Source: Bacillus sp. HSf4
Lineage (GTDB): Bacteria > Bacillota > Bacilli > Bacillales > Bacillaceae
DNA: 64,000 nt
Direction: 5' to 3'
Assembly: GCF_029537375.1 (NCBI RefSeq)
Contig: NZ_CP120679.1
Span: forward strand, 980,001-1,044,000
Shown here: positions 25,556 to 34,972 of the stretch, piece by piece
Position numbering within the stretch: position 1 is the stretch's first letter
How the letters are laid out: every line of letters begins with the position of its first letter
Program-made: the position numbers and the translations under genes
Notes under the pieces: generated by a model
Seen by the model: only the letters and a program-made list of their open reading frames with translations
Told to the model about the DNA's origin: nothing
Databases searched by the model: none

Positions 25556-26266
25556 ATGGAAAATTTGATCATAAACGGTTTTGGAAGCTCTGGCGGAGGA
25601 ACGTTTCAATCGGTTGAATTAAATGGAAAAGGAACCGTTAACGGTGATATTGACTGCAAGCGGCTGATCTGCAACGGCACCGGGACCGTCAACGGAAATG
25701 TAAAAGCCGATACGGTCAAAATCAGCGGTCATGCCAAACTGAACGGCGGCATAACGGCGTCGTCGGTGCGCATTGACGGCTCGGCAAAGGTCGAACAGGA
25801 CATCAGTGCGGAAAAAGTTGAAATCGCCGGATATGCGGGCTTAGGCGGACATATCAAAGGAGACGAACTGATCGTCATGGGAAAAGCGTCAATCGGCAAG
25901 GACTGTGAGGTCGAACATTTTTCAGCCGAAGGCTGCTTTACAATCGACGGACTGTTAAATGCCGAACAAATTGAGATCAAGGTTCACGGAGGGGAAAGCA
26001 AAGTCAAAGAAATCGGCGGCCGCCGCATCATCTGTACAGCCCACCAGTCAAAACTGCTGTCATTTTTGACACCGCTGATTTCTCCGCCGAGATTGTCTGC
26101 CGAACTGATTGAAGGCGATCATATTGAACTTGCCAACACGACGGCGAAAATCGTTCGGGGAAATACCGTGATCATCGGTGACAATTGCGAGATCGGTCTG
26201 ATCGAATACAGGGAAGACCTCAAACAGGCAAAATCGGCAAAAGTCGGAGAGAGCCAGAAAATATAG
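25556..26266 (+). CDS. bacE: Bactofilin BacE (YhbE)
   Basis: A 236-residue bactofilin: right-handed beta-helix repeats such as GTVNGDIDCKRLICNGTGTV, IDGSAKVEQDISAEKVEIAG and GCFTIDGLLNAEQIEIK. Bactofilins self-assemble into filaments at the membrane; BacE and BacF of B. subtilis are linked to flagellar assembly. The start follows GGAGGAG by 7 bases. Only 13 bases separate it from bacF. Confidence 0.9.
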   Translation: MENLIINGFGSSGGGTFQSVELNGKGTVNGDIDCKRLICNGTGTVNGNVKADTVKISGHAKLNGGITASSVRIDGSAKVEQDISAEKVEIAGYAGLGGHIKGDELIVMGKASIGKDCEVEHFSAEGCFTIDGLLNAEQIEIKVHGGESKVKEIGGRRIICTAHQSKLLSFLTPLISPPRLSAELIEGDHIELANTTAKIVRGNTVIIGDNCEIGLIEYREDLKQAKSAKVGESQKI

Positions 26267-26279
26267 CGGAGGTATAAAA

Positions 26280-26978
26280 ATGGAAAAAAACAGCTTGAAA
26301 ATTAGCGGATCCGGCTGTGCAGCGGGCGGTGATTATCAGCATGTCGTCATCAGAGGAGAAGGAACGATCGGCGGGGATCTTGTCTGCTCCAAATTTCGCA
26401 CATACGGCACAAGCACTATGTCTGGAGGGGCAAAAATCGAAAAATTCGGCGTCCATGGAGAGGCTGAGGTCGCCGGCGCCCTGGAAGCAAAAGAGGCGAA
26501 AATCTACGGTACGGCTGATGTTGAAGGCGACGCCGAAATCAGTGAAGCAACTGTGAAGGGCGTCCTTACCGTCGGCGGACAGATGGCTTGTGACAGATGT
26601 GATGTCAAAGGCACGCTGATTGTGAAAGGCGACTGTGAAGCGGAGCAGTTTACTTTACAGGGGAGTGTTGAATTGAAGGGTCTCTTGAACGCCGGTGTAA
26701 TTGACATCGGATTAAGGTTTGGAAGCAGCAGCATTGGAGATATCGGCGGGACGAATATAAAAGTCGTCAATAAACGCGGGATATTTAAGCGGAACGGCGG
26801 TTTTCTGAACGCCGGAGTAATAGAAGGAGACGACATCTATCTTGAAAATACGGCCGCTCGGATCGTCAGGGGAAACCGCGTCCATATCGGCCCTGGCTGT
26901 GAAATCGAAACCGTTGAATACAAAAGCGATTATCAGGTTTCACCCAAATCGGAAGTAAAGGATAATAAACAAAGTTAA
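26280..26978 (+). CDS. bacF: Bactofilin BacF (YhbF)
   Basis: A 232-residue second bactofilin with the same repeat pattern (GEGTIGGDLVCSKFRTYGTS, VEGDAEISEATVKGVLTVGG, LLNAGVIDIGLRFG), clearly a paralogue of the preceding gene by tandem duplication. GCGGAGG precedes the ATG. It probably co-assembles with BacE. Confidence 0.9.
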   Translation: MEKNSLKISGSGCAAGGDYQHVVIRGEGTIGGDLVCSKFRTYGTSTMSGGAKIEKFGVHGEAEVAGALEAKEAKIYGTADVEGDAEISEATVKGVLTVGGQMACDRCDVKGTLIVKGDCEAEQFTLQGSVELKGLLNAGVIDIGLRFGSSSIGDIGGTNIKVVNKRGIFKRNGGFLNAGVIEGDDIYLENTAARIVRGNRVHIGPGCEIETVEYKSDYQVSPKSEVKDNKQS

Positions 26979-27002
26979 TGGAACAGTGTTATGTTATAGA
27001 AA

Positions 27003-27032
27003 AAGGATGGCGTGAATTCGCCATCCTTTTCA
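27003..27032. terminator. Bidirectional terminator after bacF
   Basis: AAAGGATGGCG/CGCCATCCTTT, a perfect 11-base stem. Confidence 0.88.
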
Positions 27033-27036
27033 TTTA

Positions 27037-27129
27037 CTAATTTTTCTTTCCGGGCTTACTTTCATACCCGGCGGTGAAAATAGACACGAGAAATGTGAGG
27101 ATGACCCCCATCATGATCAATGTCTTCAA
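27037..27129 (-). CDS. Small single-helix membrane protein
   Basis: A 30-residue protein from TTG (MKTLIMMGVILTFLVSIF, then a short basic tail). GAAAGGGGG lies 6 bases before the TTG. It has one membrane helix. It faces bacF across a shared terminator. Unrecognised; the site and topology make it a plausible small gene. Confidence 0.45.
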   Translation of the reverse strand: MKTLIMMGVILTFLVSIFTAGYESKPGKKN

Positions 27130-27298
27130 CAAAATCCCCCTTTCCATCCTTTTTCCCTTGCTGTCGATCAAGCACGTGTTGCGTTTTAGCCGGTCCCGCG
27201 GATTTGTCTTGTGCGCGCCGAGCTTATCTGCCTTTATTATGACTGGTTTGCACCGCACTTGTCAATTCGAGGAAGTACTTTCAATTTGAAGATGAAAA

Positions 27299-27327
27299 GC
27301 ATGCAAAAGGACATCTCCGCATACAGT
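27299..27327 (+). promoter_or_regulatory. Likely SigE promoter of prkA
   Basis: GCATGCA (27299-27305), a 14-base gap and CATACAGT (27320-27327) match the SigE pattern (GCATATT-14-CATACANT) well at the -10. In B. subtilis prkA is SigE-dependent. Confidence 0.65.
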
Positions 27328-27383
27328 GAATGTAACAGTGAGTCACTTGGCACCTTGCATTAATCATCATATAGGAGGTTCTT

Positions 27384-29279
27384 ATGGATATATTAAAAAA
27401 GATTGAACAGTATAGAGAGGAAGAACAGCGTCTGAAATGGGAAGGAACCTTCGCTGATTATTTGGAAATCGTGAAAGAAAATCCGGCTGTCGCACAATCT
27501 GCTCATTCCCGCGTTTACAATATGATAAAAGACAGCGGTATTGAAGAAAAGGACGGAAAAAAGGTATACAGCTTTTTTGACAAGGAGCTGTTTGGGCTTG
27601 AAGAGCCTTTGGAGCGCCTTGTGGAAGAATATTTTCATCCGGCCGCCAAACGCCTTGATGTCAGAAAAAGAATTTTGCTTTTGATGGGGCCTGTCAGCGG
27701 CGGAAAGTCAACGCTTGTCACAATGCTGAAAAGAGGACTTGAAGCTTACTCCTTGACCGATGAAGGCGCAGTCTACGCGATTAAAGGATGTCCGATGCAT
27801 GAAGACCCGCTTCATCTAATCCCTCAACATCTGCGCGAGGATTTTTATAAAGAATACGGGATCCGTATTCAAGGCAACCTGTCCCCGCTGAATATGATGC
27901 GGCTCGAACAAGAGTATGGCGGAAGAATTGAAGAAGTGAAGGTTGAGAGAATCTTTTTTTCCGAGGATAAACGGACAGGGATTGGCACGTTCAGTCCATC
28001 CGATCCGAAATCACAGGATATTGCCGATCTGACGGGGAGCATTGACTTTTCAACAATTGCTGAATACGGATCGGAATCCGATCCGCGGGCATACCGGTTT
28101 GACGGCGAATTAAACAAGGCCAACAGAGGCATGATGGAGTTTCAGGAGATGCTGAAGTGTGATGAGAAGTTCCTCTGGCATCTCTTGTCCCTCACACAGG
28201 AAGGCAATTTTAAGGCGGGACGGTTCGCCCTCATCTCGGCGGATGAACTGATCGTAGCCCATACGAATGAAACCGAATACCGCTCATTTATTTCCAATAA
28301 GAAAAATGAAGCGCTCCATTCGCGGATTATCGTCATGCCGATTCCATATAATTTGAAAGTGTCGGAAGAGGAGCGAATCTACGAGAAGATGATTGCTGAA
28401 AGCGATGTGTCAGATGTCCATATCGCCCCGCACACGCTGAAAGTCGCCGCAATGTTTTCGATTCTCACCAGACTGAAGGAGCCGAAGCGCTCCGATATTG
28501 ATCTTGTCAAAAAGATGAGGCTCTATGACGGGGAAAGTGTTGAAGGTTTCAATTCGGTCGATGTCGAGGATTTGAAAAAGGAATACACTGATGAGGGGAT
28601 GAGCGGGATTGATCCGCGTTATGTCATCAACAGAATCTCCTCGACGATCATTCGCAAAAACATGGAGTCGATCAATGCGCTCGATGTCCTTCGCTCTTTA
28701 AAAGAAGGGCTTGATCAGCATCCTTCGATTTCCGCCGAAGATCGTGAACGCTATTTGAACTTTATCTCCGCCGCGAGAAAAGAATATGATGAGATGGCGA
28801 AAAAAGAAGTTCAAAAAGCCTTCGTCTATTCTTACGAAGAATCAGCCAAAACATTAATGGACAATTACCTCGACAATGTCGAGGCGTACTGCAATAAAAT
28901 CAAACTGCGCGATCCGCTGACAGGCGAAGAAATGAATCCTGACGAAAAGCTGATGAGGTCGATAGAGGAGCAGATCGGCATTTCTGAAAACGCCAAGAAA
29001 GCATTCCGTGAAGAAATTCTTATCCGGATCTCGGCTTATGCGAGAAAAGGGAAGCGTTTCGACTACAATTCGCACGAGCGGCTCAGAGAAGCCATTCAGA
29101 AAAAGCTGTTTGCCGATTTAAAAGACGTGGTCAAAATCACGACATCAACCAAAACGCCTGATGAACAGCAGCTGAAAAAAATCAACGAAGTCGTCGCCCG
29201 TCTCATCGATGAACACGGCTATAATTCAACAAGCGCAAACGAGCTATTAAAATATGTAGGAAGCTTATTAAACCGGTAG
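27384..29279 (+). CDS. prkA: Serine protein kinase PrkA
   Basis: A 631-residue PrkA: N-terminal AAA+-type domain with P-loop GPVSGGKST (about 102-110) and a C-terminal kinase-like region (after about 390, RLYDGESVEGFNSVDVEDLK). Spore-associated in B. subtilis and co-conserved with YhbH. ATAGGAGG is 7 bases before the ATG. A terminator and about 150 bases separate it from yhbH. Confidence 0.96.
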   Translation: MDILKKIEQYREEEQRLKWEGTFADYLEIVKENPAVAQSAHSRVYNMIKDSGIEEKDGKKVYSFFDKELFGLEEPLERLVEEYFHPAAKRLDVRKRILLLMGPVSGGKSTLVTMLKRGLEAYSLTDEGAVYAIKGCPMHEDPLHLIPQHLREDFYKEYGIRIQGNLSPLNMMRLEQEYGGRIEEVKVERIFFSEDKRTGIGTFSPSDPKSQDIADLTGSIDFSTIAEYGSESDPRAYRFDGELNKANRGMMEFQEMLKCDEKFLWHLLSLTQEGNFKAGRFALISADELIVAHTNETEYRSFISNKKNEALHSRIIVMPIPYNLKVSEEERIYEKMIAESDVSDVHIAPHTLKVAAMFSILTRLKEPKRSDIDLVKKMRLYDGESVEGFNSVDVEDLKKEYTDEGMSGIDPRYVINRISSTIIRKNMESINALDVLRSLKEGLDQHPSISAEDRERYLNFISAARKEYDEMAKKEVQKAFVYSYEESAKTLMDNYLDNVEAYCNKIKLRDPLTGEEMNPDEKLMRSIEEQIGISENAKKAFREEILIRISAYARKGKRFDYNSHERLREAIQKKLFADLKDVVKITTSTKTPDEQQLKKINEVVARLIDEHGYNSTSANELLKYVGSLLNR

Positions 29280-29280
29280 A

Positions 29281-29314
29281 TCAAGACCCGTCCGGAAGAA
29301 GGGCGGGTTCTTCT
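29281..29314 (+). terminator. Terminator of prkA
   Basis: AAGACCCG/CGGGTTCTT stem immediately after the stop, with a short T-rich tail. Confidence 0.75.
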
Positions 29315-29429
29315 GTCCCATTTTCACAATTGTTTGTCAAAAGTCGTCCGCCATCCGCATAAGATAAAAATAAACATTTTTTAAGGCTGGTTTCATCAAG
29401 CAGGGATTTATCAATAAGGAGGGGAATTC

Positions 29430-30599
29430 ATGTCCCATAAAGACAACGGCCATTTTATTATTTCTCAGGAAAACTGGTCCCTCCATCGAAAAGGGTATGA
29501 TGACCAACAGCGCCATCAGAAAAAGGTGCAGGATGCGATAAAAAACAATTTGCCTGATCTTATCACAGAAGAAAGCATCATCATGTCAAACGGCAAAGAT
29601 GTCGTGAAAATACCGATTCGTTCATTGGATGAATACAAAATCCGCTATAATTATGATAAAAACAAGCACGCCGGACAGGGAGACGGAGACAGCCAGGTCG
29701 GTGACATCGTCGCAAGGGACGGCTCAGACAGACGAAGCGGCGCCGGAAAAGGCCAGGGAGCGGGTGATCAGGCCGGCGAGGATTATTATGAAGCTGAGGT
29801 TTCCCTCATGGACCTGGAAGAAGCGCTTTTCAGCGAAATGGAGCTGCCGAATTTGGAGCAGAAAGAACGCGACGACATCGTCGTCCAGGATATCGAGTTC
29901 AATGACATTCGCAAAACGGGTCTGATCGGCAACATCGATAAAAAAAGAACGATGCTCTCCGCGTTTAAGCGAAACGCAATGACCGGAAAACCGTCGTTTT
30001 ATCCGATTTTTCCTGAAGACTTGAAATTTAAGACGTGGAACGACTCCGTCAAACCGGAATCAAAGGCTGTTGTATTGGCGATGATGGATACGAGCGGCAG
30101 TATGGGCGTCTGGGAAAAATATATGGCGCGAAGCTTCTTCTTTTGGATGACACGCTTTTTACGGACAAAGTATGAAACGGTTGAGATCGAATTTATCGCC
30201 CACCATACAGAAGCGAAGGTCGTATCTGAAGAAGATTTTTTTTCAAAAGGGGAAAGCGGCGGGACGATCTGTTCATCCGTATACCGAAAAGCGCTCGAGC
30301 TGATCGCCGACAAATACCATCCGACTCGCTACAATATTTATCCGTTCCATTTTTCCGACGGCGATAATTTAACATCTGACAATCCGAGATGTGTTAAGCT
30401 CGTCGGCGACATTATGGAGAAGGCCAATCTATTCTGCTACGGGGAAGTCAATCAGTACAACAGGCATTCAACTTTAATGTCAGCCTATAAAAATATTAAA
30501 AATGAAAAATTCAAATATTATGTTCTCAAGCAAAAAGCCGATGTATTTCAGGCGCTGAAAAGCTTTTTCAGCAATGAAGAACGGCATCAATATACGTAA
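29430..30599 (+). CDS. yhbH: Sporulation protein YhbH (DUF444)
   Basis: A 389-residue protein of the DUF444/YeaH family with a von Willebrand-A-like domain; the metal-site motif MMDTSGSMG is at about residue 217-225. A disordered Gly-rich stretch (about 85-115) precedes it. It is genetically paired with PrkA in most sporeformers and needed for normal sporulation. AAGGAGGGG precedes the ATG. A possible SigE -10 (CATAAGAT) lies about 72 bases upstream. Confidence 0.94.
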   Translation: MSHKDNGHFIISQENWSLHRKGYDDQQRHQKKVQDAIKNNLPDLITEESIIMSNGKDVVKIPIRSLDEYKIRYNYDKNKHAGQGDGDSQVGDIVARDGSDRRSGAGKGQGAGDQAGEDYYEAEVSLMDLEEALFSEMELPNLEQKERDDIVVQDIEFNDIRKTGLIGNIDKKRTMLSAFKRNAMTGKPSFYPIFPEDLKFKTWNDSVKPESKAVVLAMMDTSGSMGVWEKYMARSFFFWMTRFLRTKYETVEIEFIAHHTEAKVVSEEDFFSKGESGGTICSSVYRKALELIADKYHPTRYNIYPFHFSDGDNLTSDNPRCVKLVGDIMEKANLFCYGEVNQYNRHSTLMSAYKNIKNEKFKYYVLKQKADVFQALKSFFSNEERHQYT

Positions 30600-30600
30600 A

Positions 30601-30625
30601 CGCCTCCGGTTCCGGAGGTTTTTTG
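30601..30625 (+). terminator. Terminator of yhbH
   Basis: CCTCCGG/CCGGAGG stem followed by six Ts. Confidence 0.9.
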
Positions 30626-30666
30626 ATGTGGAAAATATTTAATTAAAAATTTTTGATGCAAGGCTG

Positions 30667-30695
30667 TTGACATTTTTGTTTACTTTAACTAATAT
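30667..30695 (+). promoter_or_regulatory. Promoter P1 of yhbJ-yhcABC
   Basis: TTGACA, a 17-base spacer, TAATAT: a near-consensus SigA promoter. Two similar AT-rich direct repeats (TTAACTAATATTTAA near 30685 and TTAACTATTAATTTT near 30705) straddle the -10 and the start point. They could be regulator sites. Confidence 0.7.
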
Positions 30696-30764
30696 TTAAT
30701 CTTGTTAACTATTAATTTTGTTGTTTTGTAAAGGTGTAATCGCTTTTCAGAATTCCGTTTTTCC

Positions 30765-30793
30765 TTGCTCAGTTATGAACAACCAAGTATAGT
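30765..30793 (+). promoter_or_regulatory. Possible promoter P2 of yhbJ-yhcABC
   Basis: TTGCTC, a 17-base spacer, TATAGT, about 110 bases before yhbJ. Confidence 0.5.
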
Positions 30794-30901
30794 ACACGTC
30801 CGCATTTTCAGGCTGGGCGGGAAAGAGGAACAAAGCAAACTGTGTGCGGGCCGCTTGCCGGTTTCGCCGAAAATATAAGAATTCGGAAGGAGAAATCAAA
30901 C

Positions 30902-31534
30902 ATGAGCAAAGGACGTTTAATTGCCACGAATATTATCGGACTCATCATCGTGCTTGCCATCATTGCAGGAGGCGCGTATTTCTATTATGACAGCATCAGC
31001 TATGTGAAAACAGATGAAGCCCATGTCACAGGGGATATGGCTGATATTACAGCGCCCGCATCAGGTAAGCTGACGGATTGGGACATCAAAGAAGGAACAG
31101 AGGTTTCCAAAGATGAAAAAACAGCAAAAATCAAAGGTGAACAAACAGTTGATGTGAAGTCCATTATGGACGGAACGATTGTCAAAAATGAAGCAAAAGA
31201 AGGCCAGATCGTACAAGCCGGACAAACGCTTGCTAAAACGATCGACATGGACCACCTGTACATTACAGCAAACATTAAAGAAAACGACCTGAAAGATATT
31301 GAAAAAGGCGACAAAGTGGATATCGTCGTTGACGGTGATTCAGACACGACATTTGAAGGAAATGTGGAAGAAATCGGCTATGCGACAAATTCAACATTCG
31401 ATCTGCTTTCCCAAAGCAATTCAAGCGGAAACTACACAAAAGTAACGCAGAAAGTGCCTGTGAAAATTTCCATCAAAAACCCGTCTGATAAAGTTCTGCC
31501 GGGAATGAACGCATCTGTGAAAATTTCCAAATAG
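30902..31534 (+). CDS. yhbJ: YhbJ, membrane-fusion (EmrA/HlyD-like) subunit
   Basis: A 210-residue protein with an N-terminal membrane anchor (about 6-29), then a biotinyl-lipoyl-like domain (YVKTDEAHVTGDMADITAPA, DGTIVKNEAKEGQIVQAGQT) and a beta-barrel domain ending LPGMNASVKI. This is the short form of EmrA-type adaptors found in Gram-positives. It is followed after 38 bases by the DHA2 transporter YhcA, so it should assist that pump. B. subtilis has a MarR gene (yhbI) directly before yhbJ; it is absent here. GGAAGGAG precedes the ATG. Confidence 0.9.
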   Translation: MSKGRLIATNIIGLIIVLAIIAGGAYFYYDSISYVKTDEAHVTGDMADITAPASGKLTDWDIKEGTEVSKDEKTAKIKGEQTVDVKSIMDGTIVKNEAKEGQIVQAGQTLAKTIDMDHLYITANIKENDLKDIEKGDKVDIVVDGDSDTTFEGNVEEIGYATNSTFDLLSQSNSSGNYTKVTQKVPVKISIKNPSDKVLPGMNASVKISK

Positions 31535-31572
31535 CCAGGGGGAAAAAAACGAACGAAAGGAGGATGTCATAA

Positions 31573-33165
31573 GTGGCTTCTCAAAACAAACAAGGAAACA
31601 TGTCACTGCTTGTTATCTTAATGGCCGGTTTGTTTCTGGCCATTTTAAACCAGACGCTGCTGAATGTGGCGATGCCGCACTTAATGACCGAATTTAATGT
31701 GAGCGCCACAACGATTCAATGGCTGACAACCGGATATATGCTGGTCAACGGTGTTTTGATTCCTTTGTCAGCCTTCTTGATTATGCGCTTTGGCGGCCGC
31801 AGCTTATTTTTAAGCGCGATGTTCTTGTTTACGGTCGGGACGCTCATTTGCGGATTGGCGCCAAACTTTTCAACGATGCTGATCGGCCGCCTCATTCAGG
31901 CAGCTGGCGGAGGCATTCTGCAGCCGCTGGTCATGACGACGATTCTCTTCATTTTCCCTCCGGAAAGCCGCGGGAAAGGGATGGGCATCTTCGGGCTGGC
32001 GATGATGTTTGCCCCGGCTGTCGGCCCGACTTTATCCGGCTGGGTTATTGAAAACTACAGCTGGCGGGTGATGTTTGACGTTCTCGTACCGATTGGACTT
32101 ATCGTCATCATTCTCGGCTTCTTCTTATTTAAAAATATGACAGAGCCGAAAAAAATCAAGCTTGATATCGCCGGTGCGCTTCTTTCAATCATCGGTTTTG
32201 CCTCATTGCTGTACGGAGTCAGTGAAGCGGGAACCGACGGCTGGGATGATCCGGTTGTTCTTTCTACAGTTGTCATCGGTGTGATCGGCATTATCGCCTT
32301 TATCATCCAGCAATTGAAAGCAAAAGAGCCGATGCTTGATTTCAGGGTGTTTAAATATGACATGTTTTCATTGTCAAGCGTCATCAATGCCATCATTACG
32401 GTCGCTTTATACGCCGGGATGTTCCTGATTCCGATTTATTTGCAGAACCTTGTCGGATTTACCGCACTGCAGTCGGGATTATTAATGCTTCCAGGCGCGA
32501 TCGTTATGCTTTTAATGTCACCTGTATCAGGTATCCTGTTTGACAAAGTCGGTCCGAGACCGCTTGCGATCGTCGGTTTATTGATTACCGTCGTGACGAC
32601 TTATGAATTTACGACCCTTACCATTGATACGCCTTATATCCATATCGTCGTGATTTATGCGATTCGCGCCTTCGGAATGTCAATGCTGATGATGCCGATT
32701 ATGACAGCCGGTATGAACCAGCTTCCGAAGCATCTGAACAGCCATGGAACGGCTATGTCGAATACGCTTCGGCAAATCAGCGGTTCGATCGGAACCAGCT
32801 TGATCACGACAATTTATACAACGCGCACGACATTCCACTATGCTGCGCTCGCTGATCAAACCAATACGGCTGATCCGTCATTCATGCATACGCTGCAATC
32901 GACGATTCAGTCCACAGCGCAATCGATGCATATATCGCTCGAACAGGCACAACAATATGTTGTGAAATACTTGACCGGACAGGCCCAGCTCAATTCCAAT
33001 GTCATGGGTATCAACGATGCATTTATGTGGGCAGCGGGCTTCTGTGTCGTCGGTCTTGTACTCAGCCTGTTCCTGCGGGATGTCAGAAAAGACAAGGACC
33101 GCAAGAAACGGAATAAAGAAGAGCTGACACTGCTGCCGGCTCCGAAGGAAGCAAAAGAATCTTAA
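31573..33165 (+). CDS. yhcA: YhcA, DHA2-family (14-helix) multidrug MFS transporter
   Basis: A 530-residue major facilitator with 14 predicted helices. Motif A variants and the motif C region (GIFGLAMMFAPAVGPTLSGW) are evident, as in EmrB/QacA. It starts at GTG after GAAAGGAGG. With YhbJ it forms an EmrAB-like proton-driven export pair; the substrate is unknown. YhcB and YhcC follow in the operon. Confidence 0.93.
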   Translation: MASQNKQGNMSLLVILMAGLFLAILNQTLLNVAMPHLMTEFNVSATTIQWLTTGYMLVNGVLIPLSAFLIMRFGGRSLFLSAMFLFTVGTLICGLAPNFSTMLIGRLIQAAGGGILQPLVMTTILFIFPPESRGKGMGIFGLAMMFAPAVGPTLSGWVIENYSWRVMFDVLVPIGLIVIILGFFLFKNMTEPKKIKLDIAGALLSIIGFASLLYGVSEAGTDGWDDPVVLSTVVIGVIGIIAFIIQQLKAKEPMLDFRVFKYDMFSLSSVINAIITVALYAGMFLIPIYLQNLVGFTALQSGLLMLPGAIVMLLMSPVSGILFDKVGPRPLAIVGLLITVVTTYEFTTLTIDTPYIHIVVIYAIRAFGMSMLMMPIMTAGMNQLPKHLNSHGTAMSNTLRQISGSIGTSLITTIYTTRTTFHYAALADQTNTADPSFMHTLQSTIQSTAQSMHISLEQAQQYVVKYLTGQAQLNSNVMGINDAFMWAAGFCVVGLVLSLFLRDVRKDKDRKKRNKEELTLLPAPKEAKES

Positions 33166-33183
33166 GGATGAGGAGGTTCTCAT

Positions 33184-33714
33184 ATGAAAATCTATGTTGT
33201 GTATGACAGTGAAGGCGATCATACAAAAAAATTAGCTGAAGCCATTGCAGAAGGCGCCGGGGAACATGAAGCGGCGGAAGTGCTGATCGATCATGTCAGC
33301 CAGGCTGATGTCAGAAAGCTCGAAGACATGGATGCCATCATCTGGGGGTGTCCGGGACATTTCGGCACGATCAGTTCCGGTTTAAAAGCATGGATTGATA
33401 AGCTTGGTTATCTCTGGGCGGAAGGAAAGCTGATCAACAAAATCGGCGCGGTTTTCTGTACAACAGCGACGACTCACGGCGGACTTGAAGCGACGATGCT
33501 CAACCTCATCACACCGATGCTTCATCAAGGCATGATGATTGTCGGCTTGCCGGGAAATGTGCCTGAAAATGCTTTGTACGGATCTTATTACGGCGCGGGT
33601 ATTACATGCCCTGTCGACAGCGATGAATTGATTGCAGAAGAAGGGCTTGAGCTGGGCCGGGCGCTGGGCAGACGAGTCGCACAAGTGACTGAACGCGTTG
33701 CCTCAGGACAGTAA
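33184..33714 (+). CDS. yhcB: YhcB, WrbA-like flavodoxin/NAD(P)H:quinone oxidoreductase
   Basis: A 176-residue flavodoxin-fold protein: [20 protein letters not shown] phosphate loop, [19 protein letters not shown] and [12 protein letters not shown], as in WrbA. It probably binds FMN and reduces quinones with two electrons. It lies 18 bases behind yhcA with an AGGAGG site, suggesting the pump handles quinone-like or redox-active compounds; that link is inference. Confidence 0.9.
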   Translation: MKIYVVYDSEGDHTKKLAEAIAEGAGEHEAAEVLIDHVSQADVRKLEDMDAIIWGCPGHFGTISSGLKAWIDKLGYLWAEGKLINKIGAVFCTTATTHGGLEATMLNLITPMLHQGMMIVGLPGNVPENALYGSYYGAGITCPVDSDELIAEEGLELGRALGRRVAQVTERVASGQ

Positions 33715-33727
33715 GGAGCGGTTTACC

Positions 33728-34072
33728 ATGACCATTATATTGACCATTATTGCTGCAGTCATCGTTATTATCGGTCTTGTGGTGTTTAATGTGCGCTCCG
33801 TATCCTCCGGAAAAGAAGAGCCTCAGAAGATTGGAGAGGAGCGCACCGCCGCATTGGACGCATCCCCGGTTGAGGAAGATCGGGAGCAGGAGATGCCGCC
33901 AAGCACTTCCGAAGAAGATGATCGGGATGTCATGAATGATCAAACATACCGTGAGATCCTGCAAAAATTGCAAAAACCAAGGGCGGAACAAACTAGGGCT
34001 CCGAAAAACGATATGAATGACATGGATTATCGCAATGCTTTGAAATCCATGCAGAAAAGGGATCAAGATTAA
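33728..34072 (+). CDS. yhcC: YhcC, small anchored hydrophilic protein
   Basis: A 114-residue protein with one N-terminal membrane helix (about 3-20: IILTIIAAVIVIIGLVVF) followed by a charged, probably disordered tail with repeats of the type NDQTYREILQKLQKP / NDMDYRNALKSMQKR. AAGGAGCGG precedes the ATG 13 bases after yhcB. Last gene of the operon. Function unknown. Confidence 0.85.
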   Translation: MTIILTIIAAVIVIIGLVVFNVRSVSSGKEEPQKIGEERTAALDASPVEEDREQEMPPSTSEEDDRDVMNDQTYREILQKLQKPRAEQTRAPKNDMNDMDYRNALKSMQKRDQD

Positions 34073-34075
34073 CGG

Positions 34076-34112
34076 CAAATTCGCTGGATAACAGCGGATT
34101 TGCTTTTTTTTA
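34076..34112 (+). terminator. Terminator of yhbJ-yhcABC
   Basis: GCAAATTCGCTG/CAGCGGATTTGC stem followed by a T tract. Confidence 0.9.
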
Positions 34113-34153
34113 TGCGGAATTTTGCTTTTTTGGTTGTTTTTCATTTTGTATTA

Positions 34154-34175
34154 GTGTACTATTCATGTAGTACAC
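34154..34175. promoter_or_regulatory. GntR (YtrA-type) operator before yhcE
   Basis: GTGTACTA-TTCATG-TAGTACAC, perfect 8-base arms, about 10 bases before the yhcE ribosome site. The AGTGTA...TACACT style matches operators of YtrA-type GntR regulators. YhcF, encoded in the same operon, is the obvious ligand. Confidence 0.78.
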
Positions 34176-34201
34176 ATGATGGTTAGAGGAGGCTATTGCT
34201 T

Positions 34202-34969
34202 TTGAAATCTTTCAGCGGTTTATTAAAAAAAGATTTGCGCATCTCACGATTCTGGTCTGTGACTTGGATATTCATTCTGATTTGTGCGATTATTGCAAGC
34301 TTTGTGTTTGCCCGTTATATAGACGAACCGATGGCGCTGTTTGGGGCATTTGCAACCATTTTATTGTTTCATAGTCTGTTTTGTCCGCTTATGATGATCA
34401 CTCAGCTTCGTTTGGAGGGGAAAACACAGCTATGGCTTTACAATCCGAACAATGGAGCGGTTCTATTGCTGTCAAAGCTGGCGGCAGCCGCCGTTTACCA
34501 ATTGATTTCGCAGGTGATTCTCGTGATCTTCGGATTGATTGTCAGAGGCGTCCTGCAATCTCTTGCTGACCGTTTGTTTTCCGTTTCGGATTTGCTTTTG
34601 GTCAACATTGTCGTCTTTTTAAGCTCATTGTTTTTGTCAGCGTGGGTGATGTTCCTGTGGACGATCTATGAATCGCTTAGAAAATTTCCGGCCATCAAGA
34701 AAGTTCGCTGGCTTGTTCCGGTGTTGATCTACAATGCTTATGGATGGTTGGAGTGGATGATAGCAAAAAGCGGTCTTTTCCAGTTCGTACAGGGGTTTTG
34801 GACGATTCCTATAAAAGCGAATTTCAATTTGCACTATCAAGACTCGCGCTGGACGGTTACATTTTCTCAAATTGATCTACCGGGTGTTCTCCTGGTGTAT
34901 TACACAGTTTTAGCTCTTAGTCTTTTCTACTTTGCGGGCAAATTACTTGATAGAAGAGTCGAGGTGTAG
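34202..34969 (+). CDS. yhcE: YhcE, membrane protein of the yhcEFGHI operon
   Basis: A 255-residue protein with six predicted helices, likely an ABC-2 type permease subunit (starts MKSFSGLLKKDLRISRFW). Two TTG codons lie near GAGGAGG; the second gives about 10-base spacing and is chosen. It is first in an operon with a GntR regulator, two ABC ATPases and another permease, and should pair with YhcG. Confidence 0.85.
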   Translation: MKSFSGLLKKDLRISRFWSVTWIFILICAIIASFVFARYIDEPMALFGAFATILLFHSLFCPLMMITQLRLEGKTQLWLYNPNNGAVLLLSKLAAAAVYQLISQVILVIFGLIVRGVLQSLADRLFSVSDLLLVNIVVFLSSLFLSAWVMFLWTIYESLRKFPAIKKVRWLVPVLIYNAYGWLEWMIAKSGLFQFVQGFWTIPIKANFNLHYQDSRWTVTFSQIDLPGVLLVYYTVLALSLFYFAGKLLDRRVEV

Positions 34970-34972
34970 AGA

